Positions 41,001 to 48,869 of a stretch of DNA of 64,000 nucleotides are shown piece by piece. The translations under genes and the position numbers were made by a program. A model generated the notes under the pieces. The model saw nothing but the letters and a program-made list of their open reading frames with translations, searched no databases and had not been told where the DNA came from. Position 1 is the first letter of the stretch. The number at the start of each line of letters is the position of its first letter. Source of the DNA: Chloroflexota bacterium (GTDB lineage: Bacteria; Chloroflexota; Dehalococcoidia; JACQUA01); the NCBI GenBank assembly GCA_016210565.1, contig JACQUA010000334.1:1-64000 (forward strand), written 5' to 3'.

Positions 41001-42364
41001 CCGAAATGCTGATGATCACCGGCTACCAGCGCGAGCTTACCTACCGGCGGCAGGACGGCTCCTTCTCCGCCTTTGGCAACAACGACAAGGAAGGAAGCCT
41101 GTGGCTCACCGCGTTCGTGGCCAAGAGCTTCGCCCAGGCCAAAGACCTTATTTACGTGGACCCGGCGGTGATAGACGGGGCCAAACAGTGGATTCTCCGC
41201 CACCAGAAAGCGGATGGCTCCTTTGAATCGGTCGGCTTCGTAGCCCACCAGGACATGATGGGCGGGGTCACCGGCAAGGACGCCCTGACAGCTTACGTAG
41301 CCATCGCCCTGCTGGAGACCGGCGATAGGGAAGCCGCCGGCCGGGCCATCCGGTACCTGGAAGGGAAGATTGACGCCATTGATTCACCGTACACCATGGC
41401 CATCGCCGCCTACGCCCTGGAGCTGGCCAATAGCGGCCAGAAGGACCGGGCCTATCAAAAACTCATGGGCATGGCCTCGCAGGACGAAAACGGCCTCTAC
41501 TGGTCGCCGCCGATGCCCGTTCCCCTGCCAATGGGCCAGGCCCAACCCGGCATCTTCCCGCCCATCCGTCCGGTACCCTCCAAGACAACGGCCATCGAGG
41601 CCACCGCCTACGCCACGCTGGCCCTGAACAAGCACGGCGACCGCTTCAACGCCGGCCGGGCCGCCCGCTGGCTCACCTCGAAGAGGAACGCCTTCGGCGG
41701 CTTCGGCAGCACCCAGGATACGGTGGTCTCCCTCCAGGCCCTGACTGAATACGCCCGGTCGGCCCGGCTCGACGTCGACCTGAAGATCACGGTGGACATG
41801 GGAGCGGAGAAGAAAGAGCTTCGGGTCAACCAGGAGAACGCCGAAGTCCTCCAGTTGGTCAGCATCCCGGCGCGGGACCAGATATCCGTCAAGGCCGAAG
41901 GCAAGGGCGACGCAGTGCTCCAGATTGTCAAAAGGTACAACCTGCCGCAGTCGCCGAAAGAGGAGTCCAGGGACTTCCAGATCAAGGTGGACTACAACAC
42001 CAGCCAGGTGGCGGTGAACGACATCGTGAAGGTTACCTCGGAAATCCAGTTCACCCCCGCCATGCCCCTCAAGGCCGAGATGGTGGTGCTGGACATCTCC
42101 GTGCCGACCGGCTTTGCGCCGGTGACCGAGTCCATCGACCAGGCGGTCAAGGGGGCCGGCAAGATACAGCGCTATGATATCGCCGGCAGGAAGGTGATCT
42201 TCTACATCGTGGACATGGCGCCGGGGGAGAGGCTGGGCTTCACCTTCGACATCAGGGCCCTCTACCCGGTCCGGGCCGAAGGCGTTGCTTCGCAGGTCTA
42301 TTCGTATTACAAGCCCGAAAGCCGGGGCGAGACCCTGGGCCAGGGACTCGTCGCCGTTCCGTAG
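38093..42364 (+). CDS. Alpha-2-macroglobulin-family lipoprotein with an intact thioester
   Basis: A 1423-residue protease-trapping protein. A long basic N-terminus (partly encoded by repeats) leads to a lipobox, FVTAC, with Cys56, so it is probably tethered on the outside of the membrane. Macroglobulin domains follow (FLQTDKPIYKPGQTIHIRA near residue 160). A Pro/Ala/Gly-rich bait-like region lies at about 660-715, then VRQFFPETWLW and DSITIWKLYAVALSREKGLG. The thioester is GCGEQN, with Cys938 and Gln941, and the helical thioester domain includes YRRQDGSFSAFG. The receptor-binding-like C-terminus (VLDISVPTGFAPV) ends at 1423. The motifs resemble animal A2M more than the enterobacterial YfhM type. 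No PBP1c gene is adjacent. Starts at 38012 or 37973 are also in frame. Confidence 0.88.
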   Translation: MKIETLSGKQGGVRRQESGVLSPLRRHGGLRHPGLRHPGWALALVLAMLLPFVTACLEDEGVDSYVALVPKTLNAGENTGISVSLFRGETLANANVNLSLQKDGERIFLARQFVPGNLTVGFKVPSLPEGQYDLLLEGNGFNDKAPVQIANSPLIFLQTDKPIYKPGQTIHIRAISLNSELRPVAGKVTVEALDAKGIKVLRKELNTDDFGMASLDLPLSSEPNLGTWKLTANSGKQKTQLDVKVEKYILPKYEIKLDLVKDWYLVNEIIKGDVSSEYSFGKPVAGEVEIKASRYVGRWEQYAAVSKTIDGKTSFEIPAAGYVSGVPGARGMGNVLLDVIVKEKSTGYEEKTNRLVTIASSPLTLQLIPENSVFKPSLPFKVLLLSETPDNQPRDAAVNLIVTYLRQNSQQIRADRSNVATRNGKAMLDLAPPADAAIVRISASSEGAGASISVGASYSPSANFIHLEQTSPGIPKVGEEISFQVYSTKEAANFYYEIVSRGRVVFSDFTRSNAIRFQTTPLMAPSSRLLVYQILPNSELAADSLPFKVTGSYSHNAQIGFNKTEVRPGQEVGIDIKTEGQSKVGLQVVDRSVFILAENRLNLQQVFDELEKLYMKPQVELHSASAIPPIIYRGAMETFADSGLTVLTNKNIPSGEEFKKTLPQRGGVAGEVGPAGPPFLMRDGAVPPPVPRPLAPGAEKQAAAAATPAPGQLAEVQRVRQFFPETWLWQDITTDANGLASLKVNAPDSITIWKLYAVALSREKGLGISESDLKTFQPFFISIDLPYSAIRGETFPVKVAIYNYLNQAQEVFVEIEKAPWLDLLDQATRTVRIAPNDIGGAEFRIRPGNLGVNQVKITARSAQFADAAIKPIIIDPEGVERETVENIILAGGASRTVNTGLPPGIVDGSGRVYLALSGSYLTQSLEGLEKLLQMPFGCGEQNMILLAPNIYVTSYLKETGQLKPEVMAKAEMLMITGYQRELTYRRQDGSFSAFGNNDKEGSLWLTAFVAKSFAQAKDLIYVDPAVIDGAKQWILRHQKADGSFESVGFVAHQDMMGGVTGKDALTAYVAIALLETGDREAAGRAIRYLEGKIDAIDSPYTMAIAAYALELANSGQKDRAYQKLMGMASQDENGLYWSPPMPVPLPMGQAQPGIFPPIRPVPSKTTAIEATAYATLALNKHGDRFNAGRAARWLTSKRNAFGGFGSTQDTVVSLQALTEYARSARLDVDLKITVDMGAEKKELRVNQENAEVLQLVSIPARDQISVKAEGKGDAVLQIVKRYNLPQSPKEESRDFQIKVDYNTSQVAVNDIVKVTSEIQFTPAMPLKAEMVVLDISVPTGFAPVTESIDQAVKGAGKIQRYDIAGRKVIFYIVDMAPGERLGFTFDIRALYPVRAEGVASQVYSYYKPESRGETLGQGLVAVP

Positions 42365-42690
42365 CGACACCCCCTGTCCCGACAGGTCGGGACGCTCGCA
42401 CGGCGGAGCGGGCGTCGACGACGCTGGCGGTTATCCAGGCACGACGGGGGCAGGCCCTGTCGCTACGGTGGTCCTAGCAAGCCCGGGTGGTCAAACGGTG
42501 AGGGGCCCCGGCGCCGGGGCCCCTGCCACCCGGTACCGCAGGCCTCCGTGCCTGCGAGAGCAGTACCAGGCCAACGCCAATTCGGGGGCGCCAACCGTCG
42601 CCGCCAGTCCGCAACCGGTGGCAACACTCATTGCCGGTGTCGACAACCCCCGGTCGTCATCCGGGCAACCACCCCGCCAAGCCGGGATCG
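42365..42690. repeat. Repeat-filled spacer after the macroglobulin gene
   Basis: Contains the hairpin GTCCCGACAGGTCGGGAC (42377-42394), GC-rich words GGGCAGGCCCTGTCGCTACG, and a copy of the CAGGCCTCCGTGCCTGCGAG repeat (42532-42560). No gene is supported. Confidence 0.6.
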
Positions 42691-43824
42691 CTACTTCAGT
42701 ATCGGCGCAAAGATCCGGGCGGACATCTCCATGTACTCGTTGGCTTTGGCGATGGTCTCCGGGGTATCAGCCACGTAAACTTTTCCGGGCTTCGGCACCA
42801 CGTCGGCGTCCAGGTGGCCGGTGGGCACGTCAACCCTCAGGCTCGGGACCATGTTCTCCTCCGACATCAACGTTTGCCCTTCCACCGTCAGAAGCCAGTT
42901 AATGAACAGCCTGGCCGCATTGGGATGGGCCGGTCTGGGCGCCATTTGAATGATGCCGCTGCTGGGACCTATCCAGTCCCCTTCCTTCGTTTCTACGGGT
43001 TGGATGGGAGCGCCGGCCTTTCTGAAATCGAGCAGGTTGCCGGCGCTGCCGCCCAGCAGAAGGGCGTATTTCCCCCGGGCAAGCCATTCAGCCTCCAGAC
43101 GCTTGTCCCGCATCACCAGGGGCTCCTGCTGCATAAGCCGTCTCATGTAATCTTCCCCGAGCGTTGAGTGATACAGCCTGAACCATTGAGTCCCCGCCCC
43201 GCTGTTCTGGGGGTCATCGAATATTATCTTTCCCTTCCACTTCGGGTTGAGAATGTCCCTGTATTCCTTTATCTCGTTCGGCCCCACCAGTTCGGTGTTT
43301 CTCCAGATCAGGCTCCCCACCGCCCCGACGAAATCGACCTGGTAATGCTCAACCAGGGGGAACTTTCCCCCCACCCATTTGCTCGAATCCAGGACTTCGG
43401 GCAAAACCATGACTTCGTCCAGAGGAGCCAGCAACCCCAGGGGTTTGAGCAGCCTGACGCCGCCGTATCCTGTCGATATGAGATCAACGTTGTACAGGCC
43501 GGCCCGGTACTCCCTCGACATTCTCTCTGCTATTTGCCCCCCGTTCAAGACTAACTGCTCCACGGTAATCCCGTACTTCTGCCTGAATCTGGCTGCCGCC
43601 CGGTCGTAGCCGTATGATGATCTGTAGAGGGTCAGGTAGCCCTCTTTCCTGGCCTCGGCAACGGTCTTGTCCCAATCAGGCATCCCGGTTTTCCCTTTGT
43701 CGGCCACAACTCCTGCCGGCTGCACCTGACCGGCTGCCGGGGTAGCCGGCCCTGTTGAGACACAGCCAATCAAGGCCGCCAGCGCCACGGTCACGATGAC
43801 CAGGCAATAAATTCGGCTGTTCAT
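42691..43824 (-). CDS. Lipoprotein extracellular solute-binding protein (SBP 6)
   Basis: A 377-residue SBP lipoprotein. The signal peptide ends at LIGC (Cys21) and the ATG follows GGAGGAAAA. Family blocks are ILNPKWKGKIIFDDPQNSGAG, WLARGKYALLLGGSAG and INWLLTVEGQTL. It lacks the PTVP-type linker and has a longer GIITKxRP-free C-terminal segment ending in KANEYMEMSARIFAPILK. It is the most downstream gene of the right-hand minus-strand region and follows the aldehyde ferredoxin oxidoreductase gene, with a repeat element between. Ligand unknown. Confidence 0.85.
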   Translation of the reverse strand: MNSRIYCLVIVTVALAALIGCVSTGPATPAAGQVQPAGVVADKGKTGMPDWDKTVAEARKEGYLTLYRSSYGYDRAAARFRQKYGITVEQLVLNGGQIAERMSREYRAGLYNVDLISTGYGGVRLLKPLGLLAPLDEVMVLPEVLDSSKWVGGKFPLVEHYQVDFVGAVGSLIWRNTELVGPNEIKEYRDILNPKWKGKIIFDDPQNSGAGTQWFRLYHSTLGEDYMRRLMQQEPLVMRDKRLEAEWLARGKYALLLGGSAGNLLDFRKAGAPIQPVETKEGDWIGPSSGIIQMAPRPAHPNAARLFINWLLTVEGQTLMSEENMVPSLRVDVPTGHLDADVVPKPGKVYVADTPETIAKANEYMEMSARIFAPILK

Positions 43825-43857
43825 TTTTCCTCCTTCAACCGACTTCCGTCGGTTCTA

Positions 43858-44061
43858 ATACAAAGGCACCAAACAATGACGAATAGTCTCACACGAAGAC
43901 ACAAAGCGCACGAAGGGATCTTTCGGCGGAGGGAAGCAGCAAGATAACACGATACTTATCCTGCTGTCTCCCTATTCTTTGCGTCTCCGTGCCTTGGTGT
44001 GAAAACGCGTCCCTTTCTTAATTAATTGCGCGACTCCGTGTCTATTATTGCGTTGGCATTA
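43858..44061. mobile_element. MITE-like repeat element, copy 1
   Basis: About 204 bases between ATACAAAGGC and a terminal CGTTGGCATT. The ends are imperfect inverted repeats of the form ATACAAACGCAATAA. It contains the internal hairpin TCACACGAAGACACAAAG ... CTTTGCGTCTCC ... GGTGTGA (43889-44002). The whole arrangement is repeated, with the same flanking AATGACGAATAGTCTCACAC, at 53137-53432. It encodes nothing. Confidence 0.6.
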
Positions 44062-44098
44062 GCGGTTCCGTTGGTCTCATGGAATGAGGCTCTTGACC

Positions 44099-44176
44099 CG
44101 AATCATGCATGCATTATCTGAAGGATTCCCTGTCTCCACCCCCGCAGGCTGAAGCCGTGCGCCTACGCCCCGCCCA
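44099..44176. repeat. Copy of the CAGGCTGAAGACCTGCG repeat
   Basis: CATGCATTATCTGAAGG followed by CCCGCAGGCTGAAGCCGTGC and GCCTACGCCCCGCC; related to 5216-5310 and 46074-46208. It stands just after the oxidoreductase stop codon. Confidence 0.65.
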
Positions 44177-44179
44177 GGT

Positions 44180-46021
44180 CTAACTCCACAGGTCCGGTAT
44201 GACCTCCGCGAGCCTCAGATTTCGTAGCGTACCGGGCAAGGGCTTCCCCGATTTGCGGTCCCACCCCATTTCCCGATAGTGGATGTCCAGCATGCTTTCC
44301 CAATGCGGCGCTATCCCCTTCCCTTTCTTCGGTCCCTCGATGGGTGAAGAAAGATACCTCGGCGACAGGCTCTCCGCTTCAGGAGTGATGCCGTGCCTCA
44401 CGTTGAAGGCGCGATAAAGGTTAGCGGTCCGAAGTCCCACTTTTTTGGCTTCCTCGGGAGAAAGGTTCCCTCCGGTCGTGGCATTGAACATATCCACCAG
44501 ATGCCCAACGAAGGTGCTGTGTTTAGTCAAGGTAGGAAACTGGCAGGTAACCAGGCAGTCCACGAAGAAGCGCGGCCCTTTCTCCCGGGCCAGTATTGCG
44601 GGGACATCTTCAGGGGAGAAGGGATTGGGGACGGGAATTGTCCCCGTCTCGAAAGTCCCTGTGCTGGAAGTTGCCTGGTCCAGCGTGGACGCCCACTTGA
44701 CGCGGCCGTCATGCGGCTTGGGCGCGCTCCCTTTGTTGATGAATACGGCGCTTTCCGTGGCTTCGCGCCCGATCGACCGGGCGGCCCGCATAACGCCTTC
44801 AGCCAAGACGTTTCCCAGCCCACGCCGGTAGGCGATGTTCGAGAGCATTTTCCTCACCGCTTCGACATTGCCCCAGTTCATGGGCAACCCACCGGTATCT
44901 TTTTCCCCGAGGACCCCTTTTTCGTAGAGTTCCATTACCATGCCGATCGTCCAGCCGGCCTCGTTCAGTTCCAGGCCCAGCCGGTCGGTTACATCGTTGA
45001 GCATCACCGCGGCGCCCAGGTCGGTCTGCCCTATGAGAGAGCCCCAGGTCTCCCAGCCCTCGAATTCCGGCTCCTCGGCCACATAGCCGGCGTAAGGACC
45101 CTGCTTGACCGTAACAATATGGCAGTGGGCCGCCGGGCACGCCCAGCATGAAGACCTCTTTAGCTCCATTTCCTCCCTGTAGCTGTCCCCCATGAATCTG
45201 GCGTGCTCCGGGAAGGTGTTAGAAGTCAGGTTCCTGACTCCAAGATCCCCCTCGACGGCAAATCTGCTGAAGACCATAGAGGTGCCCCAGTAGTAGTCGC
45301 TGAACGGGTCCTCCTTCCACTTGCTCAGGGTCTGCCGGTACACCGCGGACACCCTGTCTTTGTCCACCACGACAATGTCACCCTTACCCCGCGCCGCCGC
45401 CACCGCCTTCAATTTCTTGGAACCCATCACCGCCCCGGTCCCGTTATGCCCGGCCACGTGTCCTCTATCCCCCACGATGGCAGCGAATTTGACCAGGTTT
45501 TCCCCTGCCGGACCAATGCCGAACACGCTCAGATGGCGCTCCCCCTTGCCCAGTTCCTTCTTGATGAGCTGCTCATTCTCAACGGTGTCCCTGCCCACCA
45601 GAAAGCCGGCGTCCCTGAGCTCGGCAATGCCGTCATGGACATAAAGGTAAAGCCATCTCCTGGCGCTGCCCTGGATAATGACGGCATCGTAGCCGGAAAA
45701 CTTCAAATAGGCCCCAAAGTAGCCGTTAGCCTGCGAAGAAGCCCCACCGTTGGTCAGAGGGCCCTTGGTAACCACGCAAAAGCTGCCCGCGCCCGCTACC
45801 TTGAGTCCGTTCAAAGGACCGGTAGCCAGAATCAAGCGGTTGCGCGGATCGTTCCATTCCACCCCCGGGGGCACTTCATCGTAAAGCACCTTCGCCCCCA
45901 GCCCGGCCCCCCCCACGAAATCGTTAAGGATTTCCTGGCTGAGGTGTTCCTCGGTTATCTGTTCGTTTGTCAGGTCTACCCTGAGTATGCGGCCGGTGTA
46001 GCCGCCGCGGTACATGGCCAT
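44180..46021 (-). CDS. Aldehyde ferredoxin oxidoreductase (tungsten/molybdenum-pterin)
   Basis: A 613-residue enzyme of the AOR family, oxidising an aldehyde to the carboxylic acid (or the reverse) with ferredoxin, using a bis-pterin W or Mo centre and one [4Fe-4S] cluster. Landmarks are TGRILRVDLT near residue 8, VTKGPLTNGGASSQANGYFG, GPAGENLVKFAAIVGDRGHVAGHNG and FFVDCLVTCQFP. The cluster ligands are in SSCWACPAAHCHIV, where the spacing is C-x2-C-x4-C instead of the more usual C-x2-C-x3-C. I prefer ATG 46021; a TTG nine codons earlier is possible. It stands between two SBP genes. No pterin-synthesis genes are nearby. Confidence 0.88.
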   Translation of the reverse strand: MAMYRGGYTGRILRVDLTNEQITEEHLSQEILNDFVGGAGLGAKVLYDEVPPGVEWNDPRNRLILATGPLNGLKVAGAGSFCVVTKGPLTNGGASSQANGYFGAYLKFSGYDAVIIQGSARRWLYLYVHDGIAELRDAGFLVGRDTVENEQLIKKELGKGERHLSVFGIGPAGENLVKFAAIVGDRGHVAGHNGTGAVMGSKKLKAVAAARGKGDIVVVDKDRVSAVYRQTLSKWKEDPFSDYYWGTSMVFSRFAVEGDLGVRNLTSNTFPEHARFMGDSYREEMELKRSSCWACPAAHCHIVTVKQGPYAGYVAEEPEFEGWETWGSLIGQTDLGAAVMLNDVTDRLGLELNEAGWTIGMVMELYEKGVLGEKDTGGLPMNWGNVEAVRKMLSNIAYRRGLGNVLAEGVMRAARSIGREATESAVFINKGSAPKPHDGRVKWASTLDQATSSTGTFETGTIPVPNPFSPEDVPAILAREKGPRFFVDCLVTCQFPTLTKHSTFVGHLVDMFNATTGGNLSPEEAKKVGLRTANLYRAFNVRHGITPEAESLSPRYLSSPIEGPKKGKGIAPHWESMLDIHYREMGWDRKSGKPLPGTLRNLRLAEVIPDLWS

Positions 46022-46073
46022 AGCTGTTTCGTGCTCTCTATTCCACAAGGCACAAGGTCGGATTAACGCATTT

Positions 46074-46208
46074 TATGCATGAGCTATCTGGGTGCTTCAC
46101 TTTTCCCCGCCCCCGCAAGCTAAAGACCTGCGGCTACGCATCGCCCACCAAGGCTGAAGCCATCCCGATTCTATCGGGACGCCCCGTCGGCTGCGTGCAT
46201 AATCTGGG
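46074..46208. repeat. Copy of the CAGGCTGAAGACCTGCG repeat with a CCCGATTCTATCGGGA hairpin
   Basis: CATGAGCTATCTGGG, GCAAGCTAAAGACCTGCGG, ATCCCGATTCTATCGGGAC (46162-46180) and TGCGTGCATAATCTGG. It fills the gap between SBP 7 and the oxidoreductase. Confidence 0.65.
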
Positions 46209-46214
46209 GTTGAC

Positions 46215-47369
46215 CTATTTCAGAAGGGGCGCGAAGATTTCTTTGGCAATCTCCATCAGCTCTCCCTGCCGCAGGATCTCGGCCTCGTTCTGGACTACGA
46301 TTGGCTCGCCCGGCAGGGGAGTAAGACCTTGATATCCATCGGGAAGAGGGACATCCACCCTCGCGCTGGGCCGGAAGACCCCTCTGGCGAACACGGTCTG
46401 TCCTTCTTTGGTCAGAAGCCAGTTTACGAATACTTTGGCGGCATTGGGGTGAGGCAATTGCCCGCTGGGCACCCCGACGCAGCTACCGCTGGCTGTGATT
46501 CTCCCTCCTTCTTTTATGCGCACAAATGCCACCGGAGCGCCCGCGTTCTTGAATTCCAGCAGGGCCGACTGATTAGGAGCCACGCTTACTGGATACTTGC
46601 CCCGTGCCAGCCACTCCGCCTGCAGGCGCAGGTCTCTGCTCAGTACCGGTTCCTGCCTTACGAACTGGCGCAGGTAATCTTTGGTCTTGTCCAGGCCCCA
46701 GAGCGTGGTCATGAACGAGACCCACGCGTTCCCCGAGCCAGCCAGGGTTGGGTCACTCATGACGATCTTCCCCTTCCATTTCGGGTCTAACAGGTCAGAG
46801 TAAGACTGTATTTCTCCCTCCTTAACAAGCTCGGTATGGCGACCCACGTAGGTGCTAAACTCAGCGCTGAAGGGGATAACCAGCTTTCCCTGGTCCATAA
46901 ATAGGACGCCACCCATCCAATTCTTGGGGTCCTTTACCTCTGGCAGCATGAGCATGGGTTCGATGGGCGCTGGTATCCCCGTGCCTTTCATGTCCACAAG
47001 TTCGGCGATGGCGCCGAGCCCGATAACATCCGTCAGGTACAAGCCCGCCCGGCGCTCCGTTACCAGTTTTGTGGTGGCCTCAGGAGTTTTGGCGACCACG
47101 GTGAACTCTACGTCTATGCCAAACTTTTCCTTGAGAGCTCCTATGACCGCCGCCCGCGCGTCAGGCGCCCACTGGGTGATGATGCTGACTTTTCCTTCCT
47201 TTCTGGCTTCCGCCACCGTTTTGTCCCATTCGACCTCCCAACCCTGTTTGGGGGCATTGACCTCCGTAGCAGCCGCTTCCGGCGCTTTGGGAGGGACCCC
47301 GCCTGGTTGGGGGCCGCAGGCGGCCAGAATAGACGCCAGCAATACGATGGTGAGGTATGACCTTCTCAT
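46215..47369 (-). CDS. Lipoprotein extracellular solute-binding protein (SBP 7)
   Basis: A 384-residue SBP lipoprotein of the same subfamily as SBP 9 and SBP 10 (shared ends SARVDVPLPDGYQGLTPLPG). ATG 47369 has AGGAG upstream and starts one base after the PrpD 1 stop, so it is translationally tied to that enzyme. The lipobox is ILAAC, Cys18. Blocks: LLDPKWKGKIVMSDPTLAGSG, WLARGKYPVSVAPNQ, VNWLLTKEGQTVF. A longer frame to 47450 only overlaps the PrpD gene. The tight link suggests that the ligand is the PrpD substrate or a precursor; this is inference. Confidence 0.86.
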   Translation of the reverse strand: MRRSYLTIVLLASILAACGPQPGGVPPKAPEAAATEVNAPKQGWEVEWDKTVAEARKEGKVSIITQWAPDARAAVIGALKEKFGIDVEFTVVAKTPEATTKLVTERRAGLYLTDVIGLGAIAELVDMKGTGIPAPIEPMLMLPEVKDPKNWMGGVLFMDQGKLVIPFSAEFSTYVGRHTELVKEGEIQSYSDLLDPKWKGKIVMSDPTLAGSGNAWVSFMTTLWGLDKTKDYLRQFVRQEPVLSRDLRLQAEWLARGKYPVSVAPNQSALLEFKNAGAPVAFVRIKEGGRITASGSCVGVPSGQLPHPNAAKVFVNWLLTKEGQTVFARGVFRPSARVDVPLPDGYQGLTPLPGEPIVVQNEAEILRQGELMEIAKEIFAPLLK

Positions 47370-47370
47370 T

Positions 47371-48804
47371 TTATCGCTCCTGATACTTCTCTTGCCCCTT
47401 CGAAAGGCCGTCTGTGGCGGCCATGAGGGCTGCCAAACATGAGACGTCATTCGTCTCTTCCAGCCGCCGCAAGATGTCCAGCATCTGGTCGCACCTCTGC
47501 TTGGGCAGCCGGGGCGCGACCACCTTCGTGAACTTCATTTCTATCTCCTGCGCGGTGAAGGGATTCTCCGGTGACCCCTTCACCGCGCCATTATGGGTCC
47601 GGCTGAACTCCCTGCCGTCCCTGGTCCTCACCGTAAGTATCGCGGGCCACGTTCCCGGGAAGAACTTGTCCAGCTCCGGTTCGGCCACCACATCGATACG
47701 CTTGAACAGGTCGATGTGCCGGGGGTCTTTCAAATTAGCCTCCGTCTTGTAGGCTCGTGTGAAGGAAATTCCCTCCTCACCGTGATACGCGGTGAAAGCC
47801 AGCACGTAGCGTGAGCTCTTGCTGGCGGCGCCCGTGGCATCGCCCGAGGGGTAACCTGGCGAACCAACCAGAGATACCACCGCACTGGGCAGCCGGAACG
47901 TCATGCGCTCTATGTCCTCACCACGCACCTGGTGTCTGTGAAGTATGTCCAGCAGCACTTCGATGCCCGGGATAGAATACATTCCGACGCCAAACCGCCT
48001 CAACGTGGTCTGCGTCACCTCATAGGCCTCTCCCAGGCCTTTCGTCAGCTTTTCCGGTTCCGGTTTTTCCGAATGAGCCCTCAAAAAACCCCGGGGGTCT
48101 TCGAATATCGCGCTGATGCCGATGACCCCGATCTGCGCCAGCAAGGCTGCGAGCACCCCGCTCTGCGCCGCTCTGCCAAGCTGGGCCCGATCACTATGGG
48201 GACTTTTCGGAAATTGTGGCCAGGGGGGAGCGCCGGCCCCCTGCACCGCAGCAATGCTTATGGCCTGGGCCAACTCGTCCCGCCCCAGTCCGAGAAGCTT
48301 GCCGGCAGCCACGGCGCAGCCGATGGGAGCGCAAAGAGAGGTAGGATGAAAGCCCCGGTTGTAGACCTGGCTCGCGCCCAGCGCCAGCCCGACCCGGGCC
48401 ATGATTTCAGCGCCGGCGACCGTTGCCAGAATGAGCTCTTTGCCGCTGGCATGCTCCCGATCAGCTACGGCCACGGTGGCTGGAACCAAACTGCAGGGTA
48501 GGTGAAGAGCGGCGCGGTGAAAGCCGTCAAACCCGCCAAAGCTGATGGCGGTGTTGGAGAAGGCAGCGTTAAGGCAGGGCACTTTGCAGCCCTCGGTCAC
48601 CAGGCTGGACTCTTCCACCCCTCCCATTTCCCTGAACAACTCGGGAATCTTGAGATGTTCCACCTCCGGATTCATAGTGCCAGCGACAGCCGTCAGACCG
48701 ATCTGGTCCATGAGGAGAAGCCTGGTGAACTCCACGACATCACGCGGCAGATCCTCATATCTGAGAGCGAAACAGAACTCAGCCAGTTCGTCACGGATCG
48801 TCAT
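47371..48804 (-). CDS. MmgE/PrpD-family protein (PrpD 1)
   Basis: A 477-residue member of the MmgE/PrpD family, which includes 2-methylcitrate dehydratase and cis-aconitate decarboxylase. It starts MTIRDELAEFCFALRYEDLP, shares EGCKVPCLNAAFSNTAISFG and the block GFHPTSLCAPIGCAVAAGKLLGLG, and ends in a PrpD-type C-domain (GTWPAILTVRTRDGREFS). Which dehydration or decarboxylation it performs is not clear. It is the third of three tandem paralogues and is followed one base later by SBP 7. It has about ten more C-terminal residues than the other copies (GLSKGQEKYQER). Confidence 0.85.
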   Translation of the reverse strand: MTIRDELAEFCFALRYEDLPRDVVEFTRLLLMDQIGLTAVAGTMNPEVEHLKIPELFREMGGVEESSLVTEGCKVPCLNAAFSNTAISFGGFDGFHRAALHLPCSLVPATVAVADREHASGKELILATVAGAEIMARVGLALGASQVYNRGFHPTSLCAPIGCAVAAGKLLGLGRDELAQAISIAAVQGAGAPPWPQFPKSPHSDRAQLGRAAQSGVLAALLAQIGVIGISAIFEDPRGFLRAHSEKPEPEKLTKGLGEAYEVTQTTLRRFGVGMYSIPGIEVLLDILHRHQVRGEDIERMTFRLPSAVVSLVGSPGYPSGDATGAASKSSRYVLAFTAYHGEEGISFTRAYKTEANLKDPRHIDLFKRIDVVAEPELDKFFPGTWPAILTVRTRDGREFSRTHNGAVKGSPENPFTAQEIEMKFTKVVAPRLPKQRCDQMLDILRRLEETNDVSCLAALMAATDGLSKGQEKYQER

Positions 48805-48869
48805 TCTTTGCCTTCCGTTACCTGCGCCTAACGCGCTAACTGTCTATACATGGTCCGTCATTCGTCGTT

